Assembly: GCA_963843465.1 (NCBI GenBank)
Contig: CAWJKP010000007.1
Location: 310,001 to 374,000, forward strand
Length of the DNA: 64,000 bases
Source: CAWJKP01 sp963843465
Lineage (GTDB): Bacteria > Planctomycetota > Planctomycetia > Pirellulales > Thermoguttaceae
Direction of reading: 5' to 3'
Shown here: positions 28,705-37,038 of the stretch, one piece after another
How positions within the stretch are numbered: position 1 is the first letter of the stretch
How the letters are laid out: every line of letters starts with the position of its first letter
Made by a program: the position numbers and the translations under genes
Notes under the pieces: generated by a model
Seen by the model: only the letters and a program-made list of their open reading frames with translations
What the model was told of the DNA's origin: nothing
Databases searched by the model: none

Positions 28705-31408
28705 TCTCCTTGTGAACGGTTATAAAGTCCCAATAGGTGCTGATCAGGATGAACAGGGCCACGGTGCCGACTACGATCAACATCACGTACTGCCGCAGCC
28801 GGCCGCTCTGCAGGACCCGCAGCCGCAGGCCCAGGCCGAAGGTCAAGGCGGCCAGCAGGTTCACCGCGCCGTCGACGAAATAGCGATCGATGAAATCATC
28901 CAGCACGGCGCCCACGCGGACCAGTCCGGCCAGCCCGTCCGCCAGCCCGTCGATCAGATGGCGGTCGATCCAGGCCGCGGCGATCGAGATCGCCAGCACC
29001 GGCCGGATGAAGAGCCAAGCGTACAGCTCGTCGAAGTACCACTTGGCCCGCAGAAACGCGTAGACCGGCGCGAAGATGCGGCGGACCTTCTCCGCATCGA
29101 ACACCCTCAGGCCGTAGAAGAGCGTCGCCAGGATGAAGCCCGTCAAGGCGGCAAAAAAGGCGATCAGCGAGACGGGCACGTGGACCCACTCCTCGCGCGA
29201 GTGGTGCTCCAGCGGCACGGCGACGCCGGGCCAGAACAGTCCGGGCTGGAAGGGTTGCTCGAGGCCCGCCGGCCGGGCTTGCTCCAGGAAGCTCGTCAGG
29301 CTGAGATTACTGAAAGGCACCGGCCAGGCGACGATCACCGCCATCACGGCCAGCACCACCAGCGGCCCATACATCACCCGCGGCGACTCGTGGGCATGCT
29401 CATAGACGTGGTGGTCCTTCGGCTCTCCGGCGAAGGTCATGTACCAGAGGCGGAACATGTAGAAGGCCGTGATCACCGCCCCGCCCGCCGCTACCCAGAA
29501 GAGCGCCATCCAGGGGCGGCTGCTTTGACCGAAGAGATCGAGGCGGTTGCTTTGGCCGAAGAGATAGGCCTGGGCGAGGATCGAGTCCTTCGAGTAGTAG
29601 CCGCTCAGGCCGATGCCCAACAGCGGCACGCCGGCCCCGGAGATCGCCAGGCAGCCGACCAACATCGTGTAGGCGGTCCAGGGCATCTTCTTCCGCAGCC
29701 CGCCCATCTCCGTCATCTCGTTGGTTCCGCAGGCGTGGATCACCGAGCCGGAGCAGAGGAACAAGAGGGCCTTGAAGAAGGCGTGGGTAAACAGATGGAA
29801 CAGCCCCGCCACCCAGCCGCCGACGCCCAGGGCCAGCATCATGTAGCCGAGTTGGCTGACCGTGGAATAGGCCAGCACCCGCTTGATGTCGGTGGCCGTG
29901 ATGGCGATCGTGGCGGCGATGGCCAGCGTCGTACAGCCGACGCAGGCGATCACCAGCAGCACTTCCGGCGTGAAGACCGGGTAGAAGCGGCCCACCAGGT
30001 AGACGCCCGCGGCGACCATCGTGGCCGCATGGATCAGGGCGCTGACCGGCGTGGGCCCCTCCATCGCGTCCGGCAGCCAGACGTGCAAGGGGAACTGCGC
30101 GCTCTTGCCCACGCAGCCACAGAAGATTCCCAGCCCGGCGATCACCAACAGCCCGTAGCCCAAGCCCGACTTCCGCCAATCGCTCATGCCGGAGGCAATC
30201 TGTTGCTCCGCCGCGCCGGAGTGGTCGTTGTAGGGTGGGACAAGGCCGCCTTGGCGGCCGCCGGCCCACCGGGAGTCGGCAGCGTCGGTGGGCCGGCGCT
30301 GGCTGCCGCCAGCTTGTCCCACCCTACTTGGCACAGCGGCCTTGTGGTAGATCGCCGCAATCTGGTCTTTGGCCGCCAGGCGGACCATCCCGTCAGGCAC
30401 GGTCAGGGCGTGGCCGTGTTCCGCCGGGCGAACCAGGCTGAAAATGCCCGGCTGTTCATGCCCCTCGGCGTCGTGCCAGTCGTCGAAGGAGAACGTCCCC
30501 AGGCTGCCCCAGACGGCCATCAAACCGATGATCATGCCGAAGTCGCCCACCCGGTTGACGATGAACGCCTTGTTGGCCGCCAGGCACGCGCTACGGCGCT
30601 CGATGTAAAAGCCGATCAGCAGGTAGGAGCAGATGCCGACCAGCTCCCAGAAGACGAAGACCATGGCGATGTTGCCCGAGAGCACCAGCCCCAACATGCT
30701 GAAGCAGAACAGCGACAGGTACTGGAAAAAACGATGGAAGCGGCCCCGCCGCTTGAGGAGTTGGCCGTTGGCCAGGGTGACCTGCGGATCGGTCACGTCG
30801 TGCAGCTCCTCGTGCATGTAGCCGAAGGAGTAGACGTGGATGCAGGTGGCCACCAGGGTGACCATGGCGAACATGGCCAGCGTCAGCGCGTCGATGTAAT
30901 AGCTCAGACCGATCTGGAGCGAGCCGAACTGGCCCAGCAGGTAGAGATTGCCGCTGAGCGGGGCGGCGGGGGTGCCGTGGCCGCCGTGCTCAACCGCAGA
31001 GGGGACTGTCCCGATTTTCGCGGCGGCAAAAGCGTCGCCCGCATCATCCGTATTGCCGCCGCGAAAATGGGACTGTCCCCCTTGCGCTGCGGAAGGGGAC
31101 AGGTCCATTTTTCGGTCGGCGTCAACTCGCGATGAACGTTCCGCGGCCGAAAAATGGACCAGTCCCCGGCTTGAGCCAGCGGCGGCCGTCGCGCCGGCCG
31201 CCGCACCCGCTGGATGCTTCGCCAACCAGGCCCCCAGAGCGATCGCCGAGAGCACGAAGGCCAGGAAGATGGCCCCGGTGGCCACGTAGCCCGCGCCCCG
31301 GCCTGCCTTGCCCATGCGCGGGCCGAACAACACGATGGCCGTGAACGAGGCCAGCGGCAAGAGCCAGGCCGACACCAACAACAGCGGCAACAAGGTGGCG
31401 AGTTCCAT
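28700..31408 (-). CDS. nuoL: NADH-quinone oxidoreductase subunit L, with repeat-derived insertions
   Basis: 902 residues against about 610-720 for most NuoL. Family segments: VFWELVGICSYLLIGFY, FIVNRVGDFG, KSAQFPLHVWLPDAMEGPTPVSALIHAATMV (in parts), DIKRVLAYSTVSQLGYMMLA, and the long lateral helix near the C-terminus. Two insertions are not NuoL-like. The first, about residues 65-135, encodes two hairpins (31001-31080 and 31095-31167). The second, at about 30230-30328, is a family J palindrome reading VGQAGGSQRRP...GGLVPPY. Both keep the frame. The ATG overlaps the nuoK stop. Confidence 0.93.
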   Translation of the reverse strand: MELATLLPLLLVSAWLLPLASFTAIVLFGPRMGKAGRGAGYVATGAIFLAFVLSAIALGAWLAKHPAGAAAGATAAAGSSRGLVHFSAAERSSRVDADRKMDLSPSAAQGGQSHFRGGNTDDAGDAFAAAKIGTVPSAVEHGGHGTPAAPLSGNLYLLGQFGSLQIGLSYYIDALTLAMFAMVTLVATCIHVYSFGYMHEELHDVTDPQVTLANGQLLKRRGRFHRFFQYLSLFCFSMLGLVLSGNIAMVFVFWELVGICSYLLIGFYIERRSACLAANKAFIVNRVGDFGMIIGLMAVWGSLGTFSFDDWHDAEGHEQPGIFSLVRPAEHGHALTVPDGMVRLAAKDQIAAIYHKAAVPSRVGQAGGSQRRPTDAADSRWAGGRQGGLVPPYNDHSGAAEQQIASGMSDWRKSGLGYGLLVIAGLGIFCGCVGKSAQFPLHVWLPDAMEGPTPVSALIHAATMVAAGVYLVGRFYPVFTPEVLLVIACVGCTTLAIAATIAITATDIKRVLAYSTVSQLGYMMLALGVGGWVAGLFHLFTHAFFKALLFLCSGSVIHACGTNEMTEMGGLRKKMPWTAYTMLVGCLAISGAGVPLLGIGLSGYYSKDSILAQAYLFGQSNRLDLFGQSSRPWMALFWVAAGGAVITAFYMFRLWYMTFAGEPKDHHVYEHAHESPRVMYGPLVVLAVMAVIVAWPVPFSNLSLTSFLEQARPAGLEQPFQPGLFWPGVAVPLEHHSREEWVHVPVSLIAFFAALTGFILATLFYGLRVFDAEKVRRIFAPVYAFLRAKWYFDELYAWLFIRPVLAISIAAAWIDRHLIDGLADGLAGLVRVGAVLDDFIDRYFVDGAVNLLAALTFGLGLRLRVLQSGRLRQYVMLIVVGTVALFILISTYWDFITVHKEM
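30230..30328. repeat. Family J palindrome inside nuoL
   Basis: GTAGGGTGGGACAAGG faces CTTGTCCCACCCTAC. 30287-30327 matches 41131-41171 at 37 of 41 bases. Confidence 0.85.
31001..31167. repeat. Two consecutive hairpins inside nuoL (family E)
   Basis: Hairpin 1 (31001-31080): GGGGACTGTCCCGATTTTCG faces CGAAAATGGGACTGTCCCC. Hairpin 2 (31095-31167): GGGGACAGGTCCATTTTTCG faces CGAAAAATGGACCAGTCCCC. The two are related in sequence. Confidence 0.88.
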
Positions 31409-31752
31409 CAGCCCTTCAGCTCGTCTGCCTGGTCCACGTCGACCGTGGCGTGGTTGTTATAATAGCTCAGTACAATGGCCAGGGCCACGGCCGCCTCAGC
31501 CGCCGCCAGCACGATCACAAACAGCGAGATCAACTGCCCGTCCAGCCCCAAGGCCCTGGGGCTTTGTCCCTGGAGATACTCGCTGCCGAAGGCCACGAAG
31601 TTCACGTTGGCCCCGTTGAGCACCAGCTCGATTCCCATCAGCACGCCCAGGGCGTTCCGCTTGCTGGCCATCGAGACGATGCCTGCCACAAAGAGCGCCG
31701 CGCCCACCACGAGGTAGTGCGACAGTCCGACGGGTTGTGTGAGGAGGTTCAT
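31408..31752 (-). CDS. nuoK: NADH-quinone oxidoreductase subunit K
   Basis: 114 residues, three membrane helices. Family segments MGIELVLNGANVNFVAF with the conserved Glu, and VIVLAAAEAAVALAIVL with the second membrane Glu. Normal length. Its start overlaps the nuoJ stop (ATGA) and its stop overlaps the nuoL start, so translation is coupled. Confidence 0.95.
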   Translation of the reverse strand: MNLLTQPVGLSHYLVVGAALFVAGIVSMASKRNALGVLMGIELVLNGANVNFVAFGSEYLQGQSPRALGLDGQLISLFVIVLAAAEAAVALAIVLSYYNNHATVDVDQADELKG

Positions 31753-32351
31753 GGCCCGGCGTTCTCCTGCGGCGTCGGCTTGCCGGCCCGCTTCTTCGCC
31801 CGGGCGAGAAAGGCGGCCCCGACGAGCACCACCAAGAGGTGGACCGAGATGATCTCAAAGGGCAACAGGTAACCCGACATGCCCCGGCGGAGCACGGGGT
31901 CGTTCTGCTGAAGCTGGTCGACGCGGATCCCGGTCAGCCCCAGTCCCAGCCGGGTGGCCGTGGGCGGGGCCTCGACACGGGGACTGACGGTCCGCCCGGC
32001 CCAGTCCGGGACGCTCCACGCCGCCCAAACCAAGAGAACCAGCAGCGAGCCGCCGACCAGCGCGGAGGCCAATAACTGCAAAGGACCGGTCTTCATGGTG
32101 ACCCACGGGCCTCGGGCGGTGAGCATCACGCCGAATACCAAGAGCACCAGCGTGCCGCCCACGTAGATCATCAGTTGCATCGCCCCGACCAGGTCCGCCC
32201 CCGCGAGGAAAAACAGGCCGGCCACCGCGCCCAGCGAGAGAATCAGATAAAAGGCCATTCGCACGATGTTGTTGGCCAGCACCACCGCCACCGCGAAACC
32301 GCAGGCCGCCAGGGCGAACAGCAGGAAGAAGAACGTATGCCAGTTGATCAT
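31749..32351 (-). CDS. nuoJ: NADH-quinone oxidoreductase subunit J
   Basis: 200 residues with five hydrophobic helices; segments VAVVLANNIVRMAFYLILS, LMIYVGGTLVLLVFGVML and PFEIISVHLLVVLVGAAFLAR are typical of NuoJ. ATGA overlaps with nuoH upstream and nuoK downstream. No repeat insertion is seen in this gene or in nuoK. Confidence 0.93.
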   Translation of the reverse strand: MINWHTFFFLLFALAACGFAVAVVLANNIVRMAFYLILSLGAVAGLFFLAGADLVGAMQLMIYVGGTLVLLVFGVMLTARGPWVTMKTGPLQLLASALVGGSLLVLLVWAAWSVPDWAGRTVSPRVEAPPTATRLGLGLTGIRVDQLQQNDPVLRRGMSGYLLPFEIISVHLLVVLVGAAFLARAKKRAGKPTPQENAGP

Positions 32352-33763
32352 GGCGAGGGTTCTCCCCCTCTCCCTCCGGGAGAGGGCTGGGGTGAGGGGA
32401 CACGGGGAGAGACGAACAGTATATCCTGCACATGGTCCGAAACCACACCAGCCCGAAGCGCAAGCAAGGGCCCCAGCTCAGTCCCTCGCTTGCATTTCGG
32501 GCTCGTGCGCATCGCAGCCGGTGCGGGTTGTTCTTCTCGGTTGGGAAGCCACGCTCTGTCCCGATTTCCCCTCACCCCAGCCCTCTCCCGGAGGGAGAGG
32601 GGGCCTCGATCCTCCTTCTGCCCCACAACTGCACCTTCGCCGACTTCGCCCAACCGCGGGTGCAAGAACAGGCCGCCGGGGATCAGGTAGGTCCAGAGGA
32701 CGGCCCCCACGAACATCGCGGCGGACAGCGGGATGCAATACTTCAGGCAGACGGTCATCACCTGGTCGATCCGCAGCCGCGGCAGGGTCCAGCGCATCCA
32801 CATCATCACCGTCACGCCGATAAATGCCTTGAAGACGAAGTTCAGCGACCCCAGCAGATCGCCGACCCAGGCGGCGACGGCCCAGTGCGAGGCGTTCAGT
32901 CCGAGCCACTCGGTGATCGGCAGCGGGCCGTTCCAGCCGCCGAAGAAGAGGATCGCCGCCAGCCCGCTGACGGCCACCATCGAGGCGTACTCGGCCATGA
33001 AGAACAGGCTCCAGCGGAAGCCCGAATACTCCGTGAGGAAACCGGCCACCAGCTCGCTCTCGGCCTCCGCCAGGTCGAACGGTGCGCGGTTCACGCTGGC
33101 CACCGCGCAGGTCAGGTAGACGAAGAACGTGAGGAAGGTGAAGGGGTCGTGGAAGATCAACCAGGAGCTGAGCCAGCCCTGCTGCATCTGGCCGATGGTC
33201 ACCAGGTCCATGCTCCCGGCCACCAGCACCGGCACCACGGCACAGAGGCCCAAGGGGACTTCGTAGCTCACCACCTGGGCCGCCTCCCGCATGGCGCCGA
33301 ACAACGAGTACTTCGAGCCCGAGGCGTATCCGCCGAGGATTACGCCGAAGACTTCCAGCCCGGCCACCGCAAGGATGAAGAAGACGGCCGTGTTCAACCG
33401 CTGGCCCACCCAACCGTCGGCAAAGGGCAGGGCCAGGTAGACGGCGAACGAGGCGCAGAAGCTGATGTACGGGGCCAGGCGGAAGAGCATCGCGTCGGCC
33501 TCGCCGGGCACCAGGTCTTCCTTGGTGATCAGCTTCAGGCCGTCGGCCACCGCCTGCAGCCAGCCGAACCGCCCGCCGACCCGCGTGGGACCCAGCCGGT
33601 CCTGCATTCTGCCCGAGACCTTCCGCTCCATCCAGGTGAACATCGCCGCGGCCGTGAGCACCAGCGCCATGAGGATCCCGCACTGCAGCAGGGCCACGCC
33701 CAGATAGGCCAGCCATTGCCACGGGGAAGCAAGACCGAGATGGTACGCCAAGTAAGACGCCAC
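32348..33763 (-). CDS. nuoH: NADH-quinone oxidoreductase subunit H, with repeat-derived C-terminal tail
   Basis: The quinone-site membrane subunit. MERKVSGRMQDRLGPTRVG, NRAPFDLAEAESELVAGFLTEYSG (in parts) and MRWTLPRLRIDQVM are the conserved NuoH segments. NuoH proper ends near GGLFLHPRLG; the next about 100 residues are encoded by two family H palindromes (32354-32391 and 32569-32604) flanking a family G palindrome (32450-32502), read LSLRERAGVRG, SPKCKRG and PSPGGRGGEP. The stop overlaps the nuoJ ATG, so the tail is translated if the operon is. Confidence 0.94.
   Translation of the reverse strand: MASYLAYHLGLASPWQWLAYLGVALLQCGILMALVLTAAAMFTWMERKVSGRMQDRLGPTRVGGRFGWLQAVADGLKLITKEDLVPGEADAMLFRLAPYISFCASFAVYLALPFADGWVGQRLNTAVFFILAVAGLEVFGVILGGYASGSKYSLFGAMREAAQVVSYEVPLGLCAVVPVLVAGSMDLVTIGQMQQGWLSSWLIFHDPFTFLTFFVYLTCAVASVNRAPFDLAEAESELVAGFLTEYSGFRWSLFFMAEYASMVAVSGLAAILFFGGWNGPLPITEWLGLNASHWAVAAWVGDLLGSLNFVFKAFIGVTVMMWMRWTLPRLRIDQVMTVCLKYCIPLSAAMFVGAVLWTYLIPGGLFLHPRLGEVGEGAVVGQKEDRGPLSLRERAGVRGNRDRAWLPNREEQPAPAAMRTSPKCKRGTELGPLLALRAGVVSDHVQDILFVSPRVPSPQPSPGGRGGEPSP
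32354..32604. repeat. Family H - family G - family H array in the nuoH 3' end
   Basis: CCCTCTCCCTCCGGGAGAGG at the left, AGCCCGAAGCGCAAGC facing CTTGCATTTCGGGCT in the middle, and CCCTCTCCCGGAGGGAGAGG at the right. Family H recurs at the 3' ends of hemH and the TolC-like gene. Confidence 0.85.
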
Positions 33764-33805
33764 GCTAACAGCCTGCCGGGTAAGTGGGGTGGAAAGGAAA
33801 GGGTC

Positions 33806-34299
33806 TCACGCAAAGGCGCCAAGGCGCAAAGCCGCAAAGGTAGAAATAAATAGGGAAGCAGTTAGTCATCTGGGAGACCATTGACGACGCGGCTAATGCC
33901 GCTCTTGATCAGTTCTTCGTTGAAGTTTATCAATAGTCCGAGCCGCTTGTCGGTCAAGCGGAGATAGGTAAGAAGTTGTTTCTTGTGGACGGGCGCTACT
34001 TTCTCGACAGACTTTACCTCGATAATCACCTTGTCGTCTACGATCAAGTCCGCGCGGAAGCCCTCGTCGAACACGATCGCCTCATATTGAATTGAAACCG
34101 GCACTTGCCTGGCCACATTTATCCCGCGTCGCCGCAGCTCGTGCGCAAGTACGATCTCATAAACACTTTCCAACAATCCCGGCCCAAGCGTCGTGTGGAC
34201 TTTGTATGCCGCGTCGACCGCTTGCTTGGCAATCTCATTCTCCGTCATCGAATGCCCCTTTCTTCCTTCGTCTCTTTGCGCCCTTGCGCCTTTGCGTGA
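33806..34299. mobile_element. Candidate cassette: GxxExxY gene bounded by 26-bp inverted repeats
   Basis: TCACGCAAAGGCGCCAAGGC at 33806 (26 bases to 33831) and its inverted copy at 34274-34299 match at 24 of 26 positions. They bracket the whole GxxExxY gene within the complex I cluster. No transposase is present; mobility is an inference. Confidence 0.5.
33862..34248 (-). CDS. GxxExxY protein (PD-(D/E)XK nuclease-like fold)
   Basis: 128 residues with the defining GPGLLESVYE motif near residues 22-31, then FDEGFRADLIVDDKVIIEVKSVE, which holds the D...ExK triad of the PD-(D/E)XK fold, and LGLLINFN near the end. The family is widespread and of unknown function. Here it splits nuoD from nuoH, is in the same direction, and is less GC-rich than the nuo genes. 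It is flanked by inverted repeats, which suggests arrival as a cassette. Confidence 0.9.
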   Translation of the reverse strand: MTENEIAKQAVDAAYKVHTTLGPGLLESVYEIVLAHELRRRGINVARQVPVSIQYEAIVFDEGFRADLIVDDKVIIEVKSVEKVAPVHKKQLLTYLRLTDKRLGLLINFNEELIKSGISRVVNGLPDD

Positions 34300-34331
34300 T
34301 CTCTTTGCCGATGATTCGTCCGGGCGCTACG

Positions 34332-35657
34332 CTACCGGTCCACTTCTCCAAGGACGATGTCCAGCGAGCCGAGGATCGCCGGCACGTCGGCGATCAAGCA
34401 GCCGCGGCAAAGCTCGCCGATCACGGAAAGGTTGCAGAAGCTGCTGGAGCGGGCGCGGACCCGCCAGGGGATCGCCGAGCCGTCGCCGACCACCATGAAT
34501 CCCATCTGGCCCTTGGGGGCCTCGGTCTCCAGGTAGGCCTCGCCCGGGGGAAGCTTCTGGTTCTGCTTGATCGGCTCGCCCACCGGGCCCGTCGCCCGCC
34601 GGTAACGCTCGATGCCCTGGCGGATGAGCTTCATCGACTGCACCACTTCCAGCATCCGCACGAAGAAGCGATGCCAACTGTCGCCCAGCACGGCGGCCGG
34701 CGGGACGGGCGGATAGGGCTCGTCCTGGGGATAGCTGCCGTCGATCTGGGCCATCACCTCGAAGCGGTAGCCCTCGTACATCTGCGTGCAGCGAGGCTCG
34801 CCGTCCCGCCGCAGGTCCCAGCTCACGCCGCTGCCGCGAAGCACCGGGCCGGTGCAGCCGTAGTCGATCGCACGCTCGGCCGACATCACGCCCACGCCGG
34901 CCGTGCGGCGGATGAAGATCTCATTGCTGGTCAACACGGCGTGCAGCTCGGCGATCACCGGATCGAACTGGTCCAAGAAGGCCTCGCACTTCTGCAGCCA
35001 GCCGCGGGGCAGATCGGCCACCACGCCGCCGACGGTGATGTAGCTGTAGGTCAGCCGGGCGCCGCAGGCCAGCTCGAACAGGTCGAGGATCTTCTCCCGC
35101 TCGCGGAAGCAGTAGAGGAACGGGGTGAAGCTGCCCAGGTCCAGCCCGTAGCAGCCCGCGGCCACCAGGTGGCTGGCGATCCGGCCCAGCTCGCAGATGA
35201 TCACCCGCAAGTGCCGGCCCTTTTCCGGGACGTCCAGCCCCAGCAGCTTCTCCACGGTCAGGGCCCAGCCGAGGTTCATGTTCATTCCGGCCAGGTAGTC
35301 CATGCGGTCGGTGTAGGGAATCCACTGCCGCGGTGTGACGTGCTCGCCGATCTTCTCCGCGCAGCGGTGCAGGTAGCCCAGGTGCGGCGTGACCTCGGAG
35401 ACCACCTCGCCGTCGGTCCGCAGCACCAACCGCAATACGCCGTGCGTGCTGGGATGCTGCGGGCCCATGTTGACCAGCATCTCGTCCGTGCGAACGTCGA
35501 ATTCGACCAGCGAGGGATCGACCCGTTCCATCAAGGATGAAGGATCAAGGATCAAGGATGAAGGAGAAGCGTCCCCGCCACTCACCCGCGTGGCGGTTGC
35601 TCCTTCCTCCTTCATTCTTCCTTCTTCTTCGTTCATCCTTCTTCCTTCCTCCTTCAT
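34332..35657 (-). CDS. nuoD: NADH-quinone oxidoreductase subunit D
   Basis: The 49-kDa quinone-binding subunit. MGPQHPSTHGVLRLVLRTDGE, LAGMNMNLGWALTVEKLL, VGVMSAERAIDYGCTGPVLRGSG (in parts) and the C-terminal DIVLGEVDR are diagnostic. Family-like sequence starts at the ATG at 35531 (MERVDPSLVEF). The frame is open to an ATG at 35657 and the extra 42 residues (MKEEGRRMNEEEG...) are read from a purine-rich repeat of family I-prime. That longer start lies 12 bases after the nuoC stop with GGAGG upstream, so it may be used. Confidence 0.93.
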   Translation of the reverse strand: MKEEGRRMNEEEGRMKEEGATATRVSGGDASPSSLILDPSSLMERVDPSLVEFDVRTDEMLVNMGPQHPSTHGVLRLVLRTDGEVVSEVTPHLGYLHRCAEKIGEHVTPRQWIPYTDRMDYLAGMNMNLGWALTVEKLLGLDVPEKGRHLRVIICELGRIASHLVAAGCYGLDLGSFTPFLYCFREREKILDLFELACGARLTYSYITVGGVVADLPRGWLQKCEAFLDQFDPVIAELHAVLTSNEIFIRRTAGVGVMSAERAIDYGCTGPVLRGSGVSWDLRRDGEPRCTQMYEGYRFEVMAQIDGSYPQDEPYPPVPPAAVLGDSWHRFFVRMLEVVQSMKLIRQGIERYRRATGPVGEPIKQNQKLPPGEAYLETEAPKGQMGFMVVGDGSAIPWRVRARSSSFCNLSVIGELCRGCLIADVPAILGSLDIVLGEVDR

Positions 35658-35669
35658 CCTTCTTCTTTC

Positions 35670-36200
35670 CTACCTCCCCCGGATGCCGTGGTATTCCAGC
35701 GGCATCTGGTAATCTTTCCGCAACGGGTGGCCAACCCAGTCTTCCGGACAGAGGATCCGCCGCAGGTCCGGATGGCCCCGGAATTCGACCCCCATCAGAT
35801 CATAGACCTCCCGCTCGTGCCAGTTGGCCGTGCTCCAAACGCTGCTCACCGTGGGCAACTGGGGAATCTGCCCGATCGCGCCGTCCTTCCACCGCGGCAG
35901 GATCACTTTGACCAACAGCCGGTGCCGGTGGATCGTGCTGGAGAGGTGGTAGAGGACCTCCAGGTGAGGCTGCCAAGGGAGCTTGGCCGCCTTCTTCGCG
36001 TCGGGCTCGAAGTAGTCGATGCCCGTCACGCAGTGCAGAAAGTTCATCCGCAGCGCCGGGTCGTCGCGGAGATAGCGGGCCACCTCTTCCAGCGACGCCG
36101 GCGACACTTCGATCCAAGGATCAATGGCGTCCAACTTGCCGCCGGTGATCGCCGGGCCGAACCGTTCTCGAAGTCGTTCTAGGATCGTCGGGACGTCCAT
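35670..36200 (-). CDS. nuoC: NADH-quinone oxidoreductase subunit C
   Basis: 176 residues, the 30-kDa peripheral subunit. The signature NWHEREVYDLMGVEFRGHPD and GHPLRKDYQ are intact. It lies between nuoA and nuoD; nuoB, which normally sits between nuoA and nuoC, is not there. The nuoA-nuoC gap is 13 bases, filled by the tail of the family I repeat. Confidence 0.95.
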   Translation of the reverse strand: MDVPTILERLRERFGPAITGGKLDAIDPWIEVSPASLEEVARYLRDDPALRMNFLHCVTGIDYFEPDAKKAAKLPWQPHLEVLYHLSSTIHRHRLLVKVILPRWKDGAIGQIPQLPTVSSVWSTANWHEREVYDLMGVEFRGHPDLRRILCPEDWVGHPLRKDYQMPLEYHGIRGR

Positions 36201-36330
36201 TAGGAGTTAGGAGTTAGGAGTTAGGAGTTAGGAGCGAGGAGCGAGGAGCTAGGAGTTCGGAGCTAGGAGTTCCCGACGGCTGCCGCTCCGCCGTTCTAAC
36301 TCCTAACTCCTCACTTCTAACTCCTTCTGT
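36200..36330. repeat. Family I repeat (GGAGTTAGGAGTTAGGAG type)
   Basis: Short direct TTAGGAG units with a facing TAACTCCTAACTCC copy at about 36295-36325. It encodes the nuoA C-terminal tail. The same text fills 46785-46975. Confidence 0.85.
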
Positions 36331-36897
36331 CACCGCCCGCACCCAGTCCAGGTCGCCGCGGTACCAGACATAGGCAAAGCCCACCAACAGCACGGCGAAA
36401 AACACGCCGATGTCGACCATCGCCGTCAGGGCCAATTGCCGTGCTTCCTCCCGCACCTGCTGTTGGTTCTCGGTTAACGCCCGCCCGCTGGGAAGCGAAA
36501 CTCTGTCGGCAAGCGGAACCGCCGGTTCCGCTACGCCCAGCTCGTGGAATTTCTGCTGGGCCGCCGCGCTGAGCGTCACAACCCCCTTGGAATCCACAAC
36601 CACGGGCAGGTTGGGGTCCATGAGCTGCGTGGCCTTGCCGAAGACCGTGGCCCAGGGGAAGAAAAACGCCATCTCCACCTCGAAAATAATGAACAACAGC
36701 GCCACCACGTAGAACCGCAGATCGAACTGCACGTAGCTCGATCCGACGGCCGGCTCACCGCACTCGTAGGTCTGGAGCTTCACCGCCGTGGGCGACTTGG
36801 GACGCAGGAATCGGCCCAACAACAGCGAGGCGAAAACGAAGAGGAAGGCCACCGCCGTGAAGAGAGCTAAATATGCGACAATCGACGTGGGACTCAT
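36214..36897 (-). CDS. nuoA: NADH-quinone oxidoreductase subunit A, extended form
   Basis: 227 residues against about 120-150 normally. Helix 1 (IVAYLALFTAVAFLFVFASLL), the YECGEPAVGS loop, FDLRFYVVALLFIIFEVEMAFFFPWA (in parts) and a last helix (MVDIGVFFAVLLVGFAYVWYRG) are NuoA. About 70 polar residues (DPNLPVVVDSKGVV to REEARQLAL) sit between helices 2 and 3. The last about 30 residues (EELGVRTAERQPSG, SSLLTPNS) are encoded by the family I repeat. The central domain is not repeat-like and may be a real lineage feature. Confidence 0.9.
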   Translation of the reverse strand: MSPTSIVAYLALFTAVAFLFVFASLLLGRFLRPKSPTAVKLQTYECGEPAVGSSYVQFDLRFYVVALLFIIFEVEMAFFFPWATVFGKATQLMDPNLPVVVDSKGVVTLSAAAQQKFHELGVAEPAVPLADRVSLPSGRALTENQQQVREEARQLALTAMVDIGVFFAVLLVGFAYVWYRGDLDWVRAVTEGVRSEELGVRTAERQPSGTPSSELLAPRSSLLTPNS

Positions 36898-37038
36898 GCG
36901 GTCGCCCGAGGGCCTACGGCAGGGACAAGGGGGTCCAATCCAAAACGCGAGTCAAGCAGCCTCCCGAGACGTGCAATTTTAGGGAATGCGTTCCTAATTG
37001 CAACCCTTGCCGACGATTCGTCGGTCCCTTGGCGGCGG

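Noticed and set aside
28712..31135. 807-codon plus-strand frame, and similar ones at 24440-25570 and 26641-28587
   Set aside because: Antisense shadows of nuoL, nuoN and nuoM, with no hydrophobic or family-like character of their own.
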